The notes: generated by a model not told the origin, from the sequence alone. A stretch of 64,000 nt of DNA from Herbiconiux sp. VKM Ac-1786 (GCF_015350805.1 NZ_JADKSG010000001.1:1410413-1474412); one strand, 5' to 3'; numbered from the stretch's first letter, positions 33,484-43,006 are shown. Numbers and translations: made by a program.

Positions 33484-34401
33484 ATGACCGGGCCGAGCCT
33501 CTACGACCAGGTCGCCATGGAGACCGCTTCGGTGGTCATCCGTCGCTACTCCACCTCCTTCGGACTGGCCTCGCGCCTGCTCGCGCCGGCCGTGCGCCAG
33601 GACATCGAGAACATCTACGCCCTCGTGCGCCTCGCCGACGAGGTGGTCGACGGGGTCGCGGCCTCGGCCGAGCTGAGCGCCGCCGAGATCACCGAGCGGC
33701 TCGACGCCCTCGAGCGCGAGACCTGCAGTGCGCTGCGCTGCGGCTACAGCACCAACCTGGTCGTGCACGCCTTCGTGCTGACCGCCCGCCGCACCGGCTT
33801 CGGCGACGAGCTCACGACCCCGTTCTTCCGCTCGATGCGCGCCGACATCTCAGCCAGCCGGCACACGCCCGAGTCGTTCGCCGACTACGTCTACGGATCG
33901 GCCGAGGTGGTGGGCCTGATGTGCCTGGCCGCCTTCCTCCACGGCGAGCGGGTGACACCCGCGCAGCACACGGTGCTGGTCGACGGCGGACGCCACCTGG
34001 GCGCGGCCTTCCAGAAGATCAACTTCCTGCGCGACCTCGCCGCCGACTTCGGTGCGCTCGGTCGCAGCTACTTCCCGGGCATCGACGTGACCACCTTCAC
34101 CGAGGCCGAGAAGATCCGCATCATCGCCGACATCGACGACGACCTGCGCATCGCCCGGGCGAGCCTGCCGGGGCTGCCGGCGAGCAGCCGCCGCGCGGTC
34201 GCGCTCGCGCAGAGCCTGTTCGAGGAGCTCACCGACCGGCTGCGCGCGACGCCGGCCGAGGTGCTGGCGACCTCGCGCATCCGCGTGCCCAACCCGGTGA
34301 AGGCGCGGCTCGCGCTCTCGGCGGCGGTGGGGCGACTGCCCCGCGAACGGAACGCGACCACCACGGCCCGAGCGGCCACCGAGGGAGACACGACCAAGTG
34401 A
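33484..34401 (+). CDS. crtB: Phytoene synthase
   Basis: A 305-residue squalene/phytoene synthase. RYSTSFGLASRLL, the first Asp motif LADEVVDG and the second region NFLRDLAADFGALGRSYFP are diagnostic. It joins two GGPP to form phytoene. A TACGCT -10-like box (33472-33477) inside the end of crtE lies exactly 6 nt before the ATG, so crtB may also start its own leaderless transcript. The stop overlaps the crtI start. Confidence 0.95.
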   Translation: MTGPSLYDQVAMETASVVIRRYSTSFGLASRLLAPAVRQDIENIYALVRLADEVVDGVAASAELSAAEITERLDALERETCSALRCGYSTNLVVHAFVLTARRTGFGDELTTPFFRSMRADISASRHTPESFADYVYGSAEVVGLMCLAAFLHGERVTPAQHTVLVDGGRHLGAAFQKINFLRDLAADFGALGRSYFPGIDVTTFTEAEKIRIIADIDDDLRIARASLPGLPASSRRAVALAQSLFEELTDRLRATPAEVLATSRIRVPNPVKARLALSAAVGRLPRERNATTTARAATEGDTTK

Positions 34402-36134
34402 CGGCGAAGACAGCACTCGTGATCGGCGGCGGCATCAGCGGACTCGCGAGCGCCGCGCTGCTGGCCCGTGACGGCTACACGGTGACCCTGCTCGAGAAGA
34501 ACGACGAGCTGGGCGGCCGGGCGGGCACCTGGGAGAAGGACGGCTTCCACTTCGAGACCGGCCCCTCCTGGTACCTGATGCCCGAGGTGTTCGACCACTT
34601 CTTCAAGCTCTTCGGCACCACCGCCGAGGCCGAGCTCGAGCTGGTCAAGCTCGACCCCGGCTACCGCGTGTACTTCGAGGGCGAGGAGGAGGCGATCGAC
34701 CTGCAGGCCGACCGCGCCAAGAACCTCGAGCTGTTCGAGTCGCTCGAGCCCGGAGCGGGCGTGCGCATGGCCGGCTACCTCGACTCGGCCCAGCAGACCT
34801 ACGAGCTGGCCAAGGAGTACTTCCTCTACTCCACGTTCGAGAAGCTCGGCCCCGTCTTCACCGCGAAGCCCGTGCTGAAGCGCCTGCCGCGCCTGCTGCG
34901 GCTGCTGACCGAGCCGCTGAACTCCTTCGCCGGCCGCACGGTGAAGGATCCGCGGCTCGTGCAGGTGCTCGGCTACCCGGCCGTCTTCCTCGGCAGCTCG
35001 CCGTATGCCGCTCCGAGCATGTATCACCTGATGAGCCACCTCGACCTCGACGAGGGCGTGCTGTACCCGCAGGGCGGCATCACGACGGTGATCGCCGCGA
35101 TCGAGCGGATCGCCCGCGCCGAGGGCGTCGAGATCGTCACCGGCGCCGACGTGAAGCGCATCGTCACCGCGGTCGACGGGGCCGCGGCCGACGTGCCGCA
35201 GCCGGTCGACGCCTTCGACTACGAGACCACGATGTACGACACCGACGTGATCGACCGCGATCAGCTCGCCCGCCTGCTGGCCGGCGAGGAGCCGGGCGGC
35301 GAGCCCGCCCGCGAGGGCGACGCCGAGGAGAAGGCCCCGGCCGCCGGCCGCCCGCACGTCGGCGGCGTGCACTACACCGACCGGGAGGGCCGCGCCCACT
35401 CGCTCGAGGCCGACGTGGTCGTCTCGACCGCCGACCTCTGGCACACCGAGACCAGCCTGCTGCTGCCCGAGCTGCAGACCTACCCCGAGTCGTACTGGGA
35501 GAAGCGCACGGCCGGCCCCAGCGCCCTGCTCGTGCTGCTCGGCGTGAAGGGCGAGCTGCCCGAGCTCGAGCACCACACCCTGTTCTTCACGAAGGACTGG
35601 AAGTCGAACTTCAGCAAGATCTTCGACGACCTCGAGGTGCCCGACCCGGCATCGCTCTACGTCTGCAAGCCCAGCGCCACCGACCCCGGTGTCGCGCCCG
35701 AAGGCCACGAGAACCTCTTCGTGCTGGTGCCGCTGCCGCCCGACCCGTCGATCGGCAAGGGCGGCGTCGACGGTGCCGGCGACCCCCGCATCGAGGAGCT
35801 CGCCGACGCCGTGATCGAGCAGATCGCCACCTGGGCGGGCGTGCCCGACCTCGCCGAGCGCGTCGTCGTGCGCCGCACCATCGGTCCGGCCGACTTCCTC
35901 GAGACCCTCAACGCCTGGCGCGGCACCGCCCTCGGCCCCGCGCACACGCTGCGCCAGAGCGCCATGTTCCGCTCGCGCAACGTCAGCACCAAGGTCGACG
36001 GCCTCTACTACGCCGGCGGGTCGACGACGCCCGGCATCGGCCTGCCGATGTGCCTGATCAGCGCCGAGCTGGTGCTGAAGCGCCTGCACGGCGACACCAC
36101 GACGACGGCTCTGCCCGAGCCGCTCGCGCTCTAG
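34398..36134 (+). CDS. crtI: Phytoene desaturase
   Basis: A 578-residue FAD-dependent desaturase that converts phytoene to lycopene. The dinucleotide-binding motif VIGGGISGLASAALLARDG is at the N-terminus (about residues 8-26), and the C-terminal PGIGLPMCLISAELV is the CrtI signature. It is longer than usual because of a charged insertion at about 275-320 (DRDQLARLLAGEEPGGEPA and following). That insertion lies in the variable substrate domain. The GTG start overlaps the crtB stop (GTGA). Confidence 0.95.
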   Translation: MTAKTALVIGGGISGLASAALLARDGYTVTLLEKNDELGGRAGTWEKDGFHFETGPSWYLMPEVFDHFFKLFGTTAEAELELVKLDPGYRVYFEGEEEAIDLQADRAKNLELFESLEPGAGVRMAGYLDSAQQTYELAKEYFLYSTFEKLGPVFTAKPVLKRLPRLLRLLTEPLNSFAGRTVKDPRLVQVLGYPAVFLGSSPYAAPSMYHLMSHLDLDEGVLYPQGGITTVIAAIERIARAEGVEIVTGADVKRIVTAVDGAAADVPQPVDAFDYETTMYDTDVIDRDQLARLLAGEEPGGEPAREGDAEEKAPAAGRPHVGGVHYTDREGRAHSLEADVVVSTADLWHTETSLLLPELQTYPESYWEKRTAGPSALLVLLGVKGELPELEHHTLFFTKDWKSNFSKIFDDLEVPDPASLYVCKPSATDPGVAPEGHENLFVLVPLPPDPSIGKGGVDGAGDPRIEELADAVIEQIATWAGVPDLAERVVVRRTIGPADFLETLNAWRGTALGPAHTLRQSAMFRSRNVSTKVDGLYYAGGSTTPGIGLPMCLISAELVLKRLHGDTTTTALPEPLAL

Positions 36135-36146
36135 GGCGCGCCCGGC

Positions 36147-36470
36147 ATGGGCATCCTGTACCTCGCCGCCCTGCTGGTGTCGCTCACCGGCATGGTCGTG
36201 CTCGACCGGCGGTTCCGGCTGTTCTTCTTCGACCGGCCCGGCCGGGCCGCGATCGTGCTCGTGGTCGGCGTGCTGTTCTTCGTCGTGTGGGACCTGTTCG
36301 GCATCGGCCTCGGCATCTTCTTCCGCGGCGAGACGTCGTTCATGACCGGGCTGCAGGTGGCGCCCGAGCTGCCGGTCGAGGAGCTGTTCTTCCTCACCCT
36401 GCTCTGCTACCTGACGATGAACGTGTTCCGGGGGGCGCAGCTCCTGCTCGAGCGGCGGAGGACGGCATGA
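36147..36470 (+). CDS. crtYe: Lycopene cyclase subunit, CrtYe/CrtYc type
   Basis: A 107-residue protein with three transmembrane helices and the conserved PELPVEELFFLTLLCYLT segment of heterodimeric lycopene cyclases. With the downstream CrtYf it forms the active cyclase, which in C50 pathways closes epsilon or beta rings on the elongated carotenoid. The stop overlaps the crtYf start (ATGA). Ring type cannot be told from sequence alone. Confidence 0.9.
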   Translation: MGILYLAALLVSLTGMVVLDRRFRLFFFDRPGRAAIVLVVGVLFFVVWDLFGIGLGIFFRGETSFMTGLQVAPELPVEELFFLTLLCYLTMNVFRGAQLLLERRRTA

Positions 36471-36790
36471 CCTACTGGGCCTTGAACGCCGTGTTCCTCG
36501 CCGTGGTGGCGGTCGTGGCGGTGCTCGCCGCCGTGGTGGTCCGGCGCGCGCATCCGGATGCCCGCCGCGGCCTTCTGGGCGTGTTCGGTCTCACGGCCGG
36601 CCTGCTGCTCGTGCTCACCGCGCTGTTCGACAACGTGATGATCGCGATCGGCCTCGTGGGCTACGACGAAGGACGCATCTCGGGCGCCTTCATCGGCATC
36701 GCACCGCTCGAGGACTTCGCCTACGCGCTCGCCGCCGCCGTGCTGCTGCCCTCGCTCTGGCTGCTGCTCGGCACGAGGAGCCGCGCATGA
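36467..36790 (+). CDS. crtYf: Lycopene cyclase subunit, CrtYf/CrtYd type
   Basis: A 107-residue protein with three transmembrane helices and the IAPLEDFAYALAAAVLLPSL motif (core PLEDFAYAL), homologous to the PxEE region of its partner. Both subunits are needed for activity in characterised systems. Start and stop overlap the neighbouring genes by four bases, so the stoichiometry is probably kept by coupled translation. Confidence 0.9.
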   Translation: MTYWALNAVFLAVVAVVAVLAAVVVRRAHPDARRGLLGVFGLTAGLLLVLTALFDNVMIAIGLVGYDEGRISGAFIGIAPLEDFAYALAAAVLLPSLWLLLGTRSRA

Positions 36791-37647
36791 TCCGCCAGCT
36801 GCTCGTCTCGTCGCGCCCGCTCTCGTGGGTGAACACCGCGTTCCCGTTCGCGGCCGGCTACCTGATGACCACGCGCGAGGTCGACCTCGTGTTCGTGCTC
36901 GGCACGATCTACTTCCTCATCCCGTACAACCTCGCGATGTACGGCATCAACGACGTCTTCGACTACGAGTCCGACCTGCGGAACCCGCGGAAGGGCGGGG
37001 TCGAGGGCGCGGTGCTCGACCGGTCGCTGCACAAGGTCACGCTCTGGGCCGTGGTGATCACGAACGTCCCGTTCCTCGTGTACCTCGTGGCGGTGGGGTC
37101 GCCGCTGTCGTGGCTGGTGCTCGCGATCAGCGTGTTCGCCGTGATCGCGTACAGCATGAAGGGTCTGCGCTTCAAGGAGCGGCCCTTCCTCGACTCGCTC
37201 ACCTCGTCGACGCACTTCGTCAGCCCGCTGGTCTACGGCCTCGTGCTGGCGGGGGCGGTGTTCACCCCGGCGCTCTGGGCGGTGCTCGGCGCCTTCTTCC
37301 TCTGGGGAGTGGCGAGCCATGCCTTCGGGGCGGTTCAGGACATCGTGGCCGACCGCGAGGGCGGCATCTCCTCGATCGCCACCGTCATCGGCGGGCGGGC
37401 GACCGTGCGGTTCGCCTTCGCCTGCTACGTGCTCGCGGGGCTGCTGCTGCTGGCCTCGGAGTGGCCGGGCCCGATCGCCGCGGTGCTCGCTCTGCCCTAC
37501 GCGCTGAGCGTCGTGCCGTACTGGTCGGTGCGCGACGAGGATGCGGAGACCGCCAACCGGGGCTGGAAGCGGTTCCTCTGGTTCAACTTCCTCAGCGGCT
37601 TCGTGGTGACGATGCTCCTGATCTGGACCTGGGTGCTGCGTCCGTAG
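36787..37647 (+). CDS. crtEb: Lycopene elongase / UbiA-type prenyltransferase
   Basis: A 286-residue UbiA-superfamily membrane enzyme with about eight helices. The first Asp motif is YGINDVFDYESD, and the second is VQDIVADREGG. It adds C5 units to lycopene, making C45 and C50 products such as flavuxanthin. With the two cyclase subunits this predicts a C50 carotenoid of the decaprenoxanthin, sarcinaxanthin or C.p.450 type. It is the last gene of the operon. Confidence 0.93.
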   Translation: MIRQLLVSSRPLSWVNTAFPFAAGYLMTTREVDLVFVLGTIYFLIPYNLAMYGINDVFDYESDLRNPRKGGVEGAVLDRSLHKVTLWAVVITNVPFLVYLVAVGSPLSWLVLAISVFAVIAYSMKGLRFKERPFLDSLTSSTHFVSPLVYGLVLAGAVFTPALWAVLGAFFLWGVASHAFGAVQDIVADREGGISSIATVIGGRATVRFAFACYVLAGLLLLASEWPGPIAAVLALPYALSVVPYWSVRDEDAETANRGWKRFLWFNFLSGFVVTMLLIWTWVLRP

Positions 37648-37677
37648 GCGCCGGCGGGTTCTGCCTACACTTCTGGG

Positions 37678-38994
37678 ATGGAACGCAGACCGGTCGCCGA
37701 GCGCCGGCCGCGGCTGCTGATCGGCATCGCCGCGGCCTCCGCCGCCCTCGCGCTGGTGGCCACGGGCGTCTCGGTCTGGGCGGTGGCCTCCGAGCCGGCG
37801 CCCGAGCCCACCCTCGTCGCCGAGGGGCCCGGGCCATCGGGGCTGACGCTGCAGCGCCAGGCCGGGAGCCCGGAGCGCACCGTCGACTACAGCTTCGGCC
37901 ACACCATCGACCACGTCGTGCCGAGCCCGTCCGCGCGCCTGGACGCGAGCATGCGGGTGCCGTTCGAGCTGGGCGCCGACGCGACGGCGTTCCGCATCCA
38001 CCTGCGCAACTGGCAGTTCAACACCGAGGAGGTGTTCACCGACCCCGTGACGATCACCGGCATGGCGGTGGGGGAGCAGCTGGCGGCGCCCATCGGGGCG
38101 GGCGGAGCATCCGTCACCGGGTTGACCGGCCAGTTCGACGGCACGCCCGTGGAGGTCTCGGCCACGGTCAACCTCGCGGCGGAGGGAATCGTCACCGACT
38201 GGATCGAGCCCGACCGGTTCGCGCTCGAGGCGCACACGGGCTACCTGCTCGGGCTCGGCTTCACGACCCCGGCCGGGGCGACGCTCGCCACGACCCCGGG
38301 CGTCTCGTGGCTCGACACCGGCGGGGCCTCCGGGCGCTTCGCCGCGGCCGGCGCGGTGGGGCAGCCGGTGTCGCTCGGCTACTTCGACGTCTGGATCGAG
38401 TACCGGGTCGATCCCGACGTGCCGGTGCTGGTGAGCGTCGGGCACTCGCTCAACGCGCCCGGCAGCTACGACGAGGCCGCCTCGCCCACCCGGGGCCAGG
38501 CCACCGCCTGGCCGCAGCAGTGGGCACTGTCGAACGACGCGGCCGCCGTGACCTTCGCGTCGCCGGGGGCGCAGACGCCCGTGTTCGCGCCCGCCTCCGC
38601 GAAGTGGCAGGAGTACGGCGAGCTCGACCCCGACGTCGTCACGATCTGGACGGCCTCGAACGACATCGCCCACGGGCGGCCGCTGGCCGACATCCAGCGC
38701 GACTGGTCGGCGATCGTGTCGACGGTGAAGCGATTGTGGCCGGATGCCCGGGTGTACGCGATGACGGAGCCGCCCCGCGATCTCGGCCCCGCCGAGGAGC
38801 AGACGCGGCTCGACTGGAACGCGTGGCTCGGGCTCGTGCCGCCCGGCATCGACCGCGTGATCGACGCGGACTACGCCCTGCGCGACCCTCTGCAGCCCTC
38901 GCTGCTGCGGCCCGACGTGGACGCGGACGGCATCCACTTCTCGGCGCGCGGCCACTCGATCATCGCGGGCCTGGTGCCGGTGCCGCGCCTCTGA
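37678..38994 (+). CDS. SGNH/GDSL-hydrolase-like anchored protein
   Basis: A 438-residue protein with an N-terminal membrane anchor (about residues 13-38). A beta-rich domain (about 60-240) precedes a C-terminal SGNH hydrolase region. That region holds the nucleophile block VSVGHSLN (Ser about 257), the block III Asn in WTASNDIA, and the block V pair in DGIHFSARGH. It is predicted to act outside the membrane as an esterase or deacetylase; the substrate is unknown. TACACT ends 6 nt before the ATG. It follows crtEb by 30 bp but has its own promoter. Confidence 0.75.
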   Translation: MERRPVAERRPRLLIGIAAASAALALVATGVSVWAVASEPAPEPTLVAEGPGPSGLTLQRQAGSPERTVDYSFGHTIDHVVPSPSARLDASMRVPFELGADATAFRIHLRNWQFNTEEVFTDPVTITGMAVGEQLAAPIGAGGASVTGLTGQFDGTPVEVSATVNLAAEGIVTDWIEPDRFALEAHTGYLLGLGFTTPAGATLATTPGVSWLDTGGASGRFAAAGAVGQPVSLGYFDVWIEYRVDPDVPVLVSVGHSLNAPGSYDEAASPTRGQATAWPQQWALSNDAAAVTFASPGAQTPVFAPASAKWQEYGELDPDVVTIWTASNDIAHGRPLADIQRDWSAIVSTVKRLWPDARVYAMTEPPRDLGPAEEQTRLDWNAWLGLVPPGIDRVIDADYALRDPLQPSLLRPDVDADGIHFSARGHSIIAGLVPVPRL

Positions 38995-39052
38995 CGGGGC
39001 ATGGGCGCGGGGTCGCCGTCGGGCGTTCACGGGGGCCGGGTAGGGTGCGGGC

Positions 39053-40351
39053 GTGACCGCCTCCGCACCGCTCGCCCGACGCCTGGGGCTCGGCGACGCC
39101 GTCGTGATCGGGCTGGCCGCCATGATCGGCGCCGGTATCTTCTCGGCGCTCGCCCCCGCCGCGGGCGCCGCCGGGCCGCTGCTGCTCGTCGCCCTGCTCG
39201 TGGCCGCCGTGGTGGCCTACGCCAACGCGAGCTCCTCGGCCCAGCTCGCCGCGCAGTACCCCTCGGCCGGCGGCACCTACGTCTACGGGCGCGAGCGGCT
39301 GGGGGAGTGGTGGGGCTTCGCCGCCGGCTGGTGCTTCGTGATCGGCAAGACCGCGAGCTGCGCCGCCATGGCGCTCGCCTTCGCCGCGTACGCCGTGCCG
39401 CCCGCCTGGCAGCAGCCGGTGGCGGCGCTCGCCGTGGCGGCGCTGGTCGCGGTCAACTCCTTCGGCATCACCCGCACCGCGCGGCTGGCTCGGGTGCTCG
39501 TGGTGGCGGTGATCGCCGTGCTGGTGCTGGTGGCCGTGTCGGGGCTCGCCGGGAGCGTGGGCGGTGACGGCGGCGTCGTCGAGGCGTCGGGGGCGGGCGA
39601 CCCGGCCGCCGCGCCCGGCCTCTACGGCGTGCTGCAGGGTGCGGGGCTGCTCTTCTTCGCCTTCGCCGGGTACGCGCGCATCGCCACCCTCGGGGAGGAG
39701 GTGCGCGACCCGGCGCGCACCATCCCGCGCGCGATCGCCCTCGCCTTCGGCATCGCGCTCGTGCTCTACGCCGTGATCGCCGCGGTCGCCCTCGGGGCGC
39801 TCGGGTCGGCCGGACTGGCGGGTCAGGCGGATCCGCTCGTGGCCGTGGTGCGCGCGAACGGGTGGGACTGGGCGGCGCCGGTCGTGCGCGTCGGCGCCGC
39901 GCTCGCGTGCCTCGGGGCTCTGCTCGCGCTGGTGGCGGGGGTGGGCCGCACCGCGCTGGCGATGGCGCGCGAGGGCGACCTGCCGCGGGGGCTCGCGGCC
40001 GTGCATCCGCTGTACCGGGTGCCTCGGCGGGCCGAGCTCGTGCTGGGCGCGGTGGTGGTGCTGATCGTGCTGACGGTCGACCTGCGCGGGGCGATCGGCT
40101 TCTCGTCGTTCGGGGTGCTGCTCTACTACTTCGTCGCGAATGCGGCGGCGTTCACCCAGGCTCCGGATGCGCGGCGGTACCCGCGCGCCCTCCAGGTGCT
40201 CGGCGCGGTGGGCTGCGTGCTGCTCGTTCTGACGCTGCCCGTGCCCTCGGTCGTCGCGGGGGCCGCGGTGGTCGTGCTGGGGCTCGGCGGGCGGCTCGTG
40301 GTGCGGGCGGTCAGTCGCCGGGAAGGGCGGCCGCGAGGAACGGCGCCGTGA
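39053..40351 (+). CDS. APC-family amino acid permease
   Basis: A 432-residue transporter with about 12 helices. The N-terminal GLGDAVVIGLAAMIGAGIFSAL (core IGLAAMIGAGIFSAL) is the APC first-helix signature, and SAGGTYVYGRERLGEWWGF follows. It probably imports amino acids or polyamines by proton symport. The GTG is leaderless-type (TAGGGT at 39041-39046). Its last 41 bp overlap the 3' end of the convergent UvrA-like gene in another frame. Confidence 0.9.
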   Translation: MTASAPLARRLGLGDAVVIGLAAMIGAGIFSALAPAAGAAGPLLLVALLVAAVVAYANASSSAQLAAQYPSAGGTYVYGRERLGEWWGFAAGWCFVIGKTASCAAMALAFAAYAVPPAWQQPVAALAVAALVAVNSFGITRTARLARVLVVAVIAVLVLVAVSGLAGSVGGDGGVVEASGAGDPAAAPGLYGVLQGAGLLFFAFAGYARIATLGEEVRDPARTIPRAIALAFGIALVLYAVIAAVALGALGSAGLAGQADPLVAVVRANGWDWAAPVVRVGAALACLGALLALVAGVGRTALAMAREGDLPRGLAAVHPLYRVPRRAELVLGAVVVLIVLTVDLRGAIGFSSFGVLLYYFVANAAAFTQAPDARRYPRALQVLGAVGCVLLVLTLPVPSVVAGAAVVVLGLGGRLVVRAVSRREGRPRGTAP

Positions 40352-42920
40352 CGCTCCCCTCCGCCCGGGCGACCTCGCGCGGCGTGCCCTCGGCCATCAC
40401 CTCGCCGCCGGCGTCCCCGGCACCCGGGCCGAGGTCGATCACCCAGTCGGCCTGCGCCACCACCCGCATGTCGTGCTCCACCATGATCACCGTGTTGCCG
40501 CCGTCGACCAGCCGCTGCAGATGCTCCAGCAGGCGGTCGGTGTCGGCGGGATGCAGCCCCGACGTCGGCTCGTCGAGCAGGTACAGCGTGTCTCCGCGCT
40601 GCACCCGCCGGAGCTCGGACGCGAGCTTCACGCGCTGCGCCTCGCCGCCCGAGAGCTCGGTGGCCGGCTGCCCGAGGGCGACGTAGCCGAGCCCCACGTC
40701 GAGCAGGGCGTCCAGGTGGCGCACCGCCTCGGCGTCTCCCGCGAACAGCTCGCGGGCTTGGCTGACACTGAGCCCGAGCACCTCGGCGATCGTCGCGCCC
40801 TCGAACCGGATCTCGAGCGTCTCGTCGTTGTACCGCGCGCCGTGGCAGGTGCTGCAGGGCGCGTGCACCGTGGGCAGGAAGAGCAGCTCGACCTCCATGG
40901 TGCCCTCCCCCTTGCACGTCGGGCACCGGCCGCTCGGCAGGTTGAACGAGAAGCGGCTCGCGGCGTAGCGCCGCCTCTTCGCCTCCGGGGTCGCCGCGAA
41001 CAGGGTGCGGATGCGATCGAACAGCCCCGTGTACGTCGCCACGTTCGACCGCGGCGTGCGGCCGATCGGCTTCTGGCTGACCTGCACGATGCGCCGCAGC
41101 CGATCCGCCGGCCCGGAGGCGCGCCCCGCGGTGGCGACGGGGGAGGGGGTGAGCAGGAGCGCGTCGGCGGCCGGATCCTCGACCGTTGTCTCGGTGCCGG
41201 AGTCCCGCTCGTCGACCTCGCTGGACAGGCTCGCGCGCAGCAGCTCGGGCACCGCCTGGTTCACGAGCGTCGACTTGCCCGACCCCGAGACCCCCGTCAC
41301 CGCCGTCAGGCAGCCGAGCGGGAACGACACCGACAGCCCCGCGATGTTGTTCCGGGTCACGTCAGTGAACTCCATTCGGGTGCCCGTGTCGCGACCGGCG
41401 GATGCCCGGGCCGGCGCTCCGGCCGAGCCGGCGCCCTCGGCGAAGAGGTACCGGCGCGTGACCGACTCGTCCACGTCGCGGAGCCCCTCGAGCCCGCCCG
41501 AGTAGACCACCCGCCCGCCCGTCGCCCCCGCACCCGGACCGATGTCGACGATCCAGTCGGCCTCGCGGATCACGTCGAGCGAGTGCTCGACGAAGAAGAC
41601 CGTGTTCCCGCTGTCCCGCAGCCGGCGCAGGATGCCGAGCAGGGCCGTCGTGTCGGCCGGGTGCAGCCCCGCCGACGGCTCGTCGAGCACGAACACCACG
41701 CCGAACAGCTGGGAGAGCACCTGGGTGGCCAGGCGCATCCGCTGCAGCTCGCCCGAGGAGAGGGTGATCGTGGTGCGGTCGAGCGAGAGGTAGCCGAGAC
41801 CGAGGTCGGTGATGGGGGAGAGCCGGGCGAGCAGCTCGCCCACCAGCCGCTGGGCGGCCAGGCGCTTCTCGGGAGGGAGCGGCCCGGCCTCGCCCGCACC
41901 CGCACCCGCACCCGCACCCGCACCGAGGGGCTCCCACGTGGGCTCCAGGGCCGCGGCCATCAGCTCGGCCACCTCGTCGAGCGGCAGGGCCACGAGATCC
42001 GTGATCGTGCGCCCCTCGAAGGTCACGGCCAGGGCCTCGGGCTTCAGCCGCCGCCCGCCGCAGCTCGGGCAGAGCACACTTCGCAGGAACGTGGACGCGC
42101 GCTCGCGCATCCGGGCGCTCTTGGAGTTGGCGAAGGTGTCGAGCACGTAGCGCCGCACCCCGAGGAAGGTGCTCATGTACCGGGGTGACCGGCCGGCGGC
42201 GACGGCCTTCCGCACCTCGGCCGGCGAGCGGTCGGTGAAGATGGGCACCTGCGGCGACTCGTCGGTGAACAGCGCCCAGTCGCGCTGCTCCTCCGAGAGC
42301 TCCCGCCACGGCACGTCGACGTCGTAGCCGAGCGAGATCAGGCTGTCGCGCAGCTGCTTGCCGTGCCAGGCGGTGGGCCAGGCGGCCAGGGCGCCGTCAC
42401 GGATGCTCAGCGAGTCGTCGGGCACCATCAACTCGAGCGGCACGTCGAACACGCGGCCGATGCCGTGGCAGGTGGGGCAGGCGCCCTGCACCGTGTTGGG
42501 CGAGAAGTCCTCGGCGAAGAGCATCGGCGCGCCGGAGGGATAGCTGCCCACCCGGGAGAAGAGCATGCGCACCACGCTGGAGATGGTCGTGGCGCTGCCC
42601 ACCGTCGAGCGGGCACTGCCTCCCGACCGCTGCTGCGGCAGCGCCACGGCGGGAGGGAGGCCTTCGATCGAGTCGACGTCGGCCACGCCGACCTGGTCGA
42701 TCAGCCGGCGGGCGTACGGTGCGACCGACTCGAAGTAGCGGCGCTGGGCCTCGGCGTAGAGCGTGCCGAAGGCGAGCGAGCTCTTGCCCGACCCCGAGAC
42801 CCCCGTGAACGCGACGAGGGCGTCACGGGGGAGATCGACGTCGACGCCCTGCAGGTTGTGCTCGCGGGCGCCCCGCACCCGAACGAGATCGAGGGGCGGG
42901 CGGGCGTCGTGTGAGGTCAT
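40311..42920 (-). CDS. UvrA2-like excinuclease ABC subunit A homologue
   Basis: An 869-residue tandem ABC ATPase. Two Walker A motifs (GVSGSGKSS, GVSGSGKST), two signature regions (LSSGELQRMRLA, LSGGEAQRVKLA), DEPSAGLHP and DEPTSGLHP, and zinc-ribbon CxxC pairs (CPTCHG, CPSCGG, CPTCKG/CSTCHG) identify UvrA. It is shorter than housekeeping UvrA (about 950), as in UvrA2 proteins that lack the UvrB-binding insert. Roles proposed for UvrA2 are DNA damage or drug tolerance. I chose the ATG at 42920 (MTSHDARPP), with CAGACT 7 nt upstream. Confidence 0.88.
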   Translation of the reverse strand: MTSHDARPPLDLVRVRGAREHNLQGVDVDLPRDALVAFTGVSGSGKSSLAFGTLYAEAQRRYFESVAPYARRLIDQVGVADVDSIEGLPPAVALPQQRSGGSARSTVGSATTISSVVRMLFSRVGSYPSGAPMLFAEDFSPNTVQGACPTCHGIGRVFDVPLELMVPDDSLSIRDGALAAWPTAWHGKQLRDSLISLGYDVDVPWRELSEEQRDWALFTDESPQVPIFTDRSPAEVRKAVAAGRSPRYMSTFLGVRRYVLDTFANSKSARMRERASTFLRSVLCPSCGGRRLKPEALAVTFEGRTITDLVALPLDEVAELMAAALEPTWEPLGAGAGAGAGAGEAGPLPPEKRLAAQRLVGELLARLSPITDLGLGYLSLDRTTITLSSGELQRMRLATQVLSQLFGVVFVLDEPSAGLHPADTTALLGILRRLRDSGNTVFFVEHSLDVIREADWIVDIGPGAGATGGRVVYSGGLEGLRDVDESVTRRYLFAEGAGSAGAPARASAGRDTGTRMEFTDVTRNNIAGLSVSFPLGCLTAVTGVSGSGKSTLVNQAVPELLRASLSSEVDERDSGTETTVEDPAADALLLTPSPVATAGRASGPADRLRRIVQVSQKPIGRTPRSNVATYTGLFDRIRTLFAATPEAKRRRYAASRFSFNLPSGRCPTCKGEGTMEVELLFLPTVHAPCSTCHGARYNDETLEIRFEGATIAEVLGLSVSQARELFAGDAEAVRHLDALLDVGLGYVALGQPATELSGGEAQRVKLASELRRVQRGDTLYLLDEPTSGLHPADTDRLLEHLQRLVDGGNTVIMVEHDMRVVAQADWVIDLGPGAGDAGGEVMAEGTPREVARAEGSVTAPFLAAALPGD
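41893..41922. repeat. CCCGCA hexanucleotide tandem repeat in the uvrA2-like gene
   Basis: Five perfect head-to-tail CCCGCA units encode a Gly-Ala run (GAGAGAGAG) in the linker near the middle of the UvrA-like protein. Six-base units keep the frame, so slippage would only change linker length. Confidence 0.9.
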
Positions 42921-42946
42921 TCCATCCAGTCTGGCCCCGAACACGG

Positions 42947-42978
42947 CTGACGCCCGCCCCCGGAGGGACGGGCGTCAG
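42947..42978 (-). terminator. Hairpin terminator after sigma factor gene
   Basis: CTGACGCCCG and CGGGCGTCAG form a perfect 10-bp stem with a 12-nt loop, 28 nt beyond the sigma factor stop on the minus strand and 26 bp before the UvrA-like start. Confidence 0.7.
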
Positions 42979-43006
42979 AGGAGATGCGACCGGGTGACGG
43001 CGGGCG

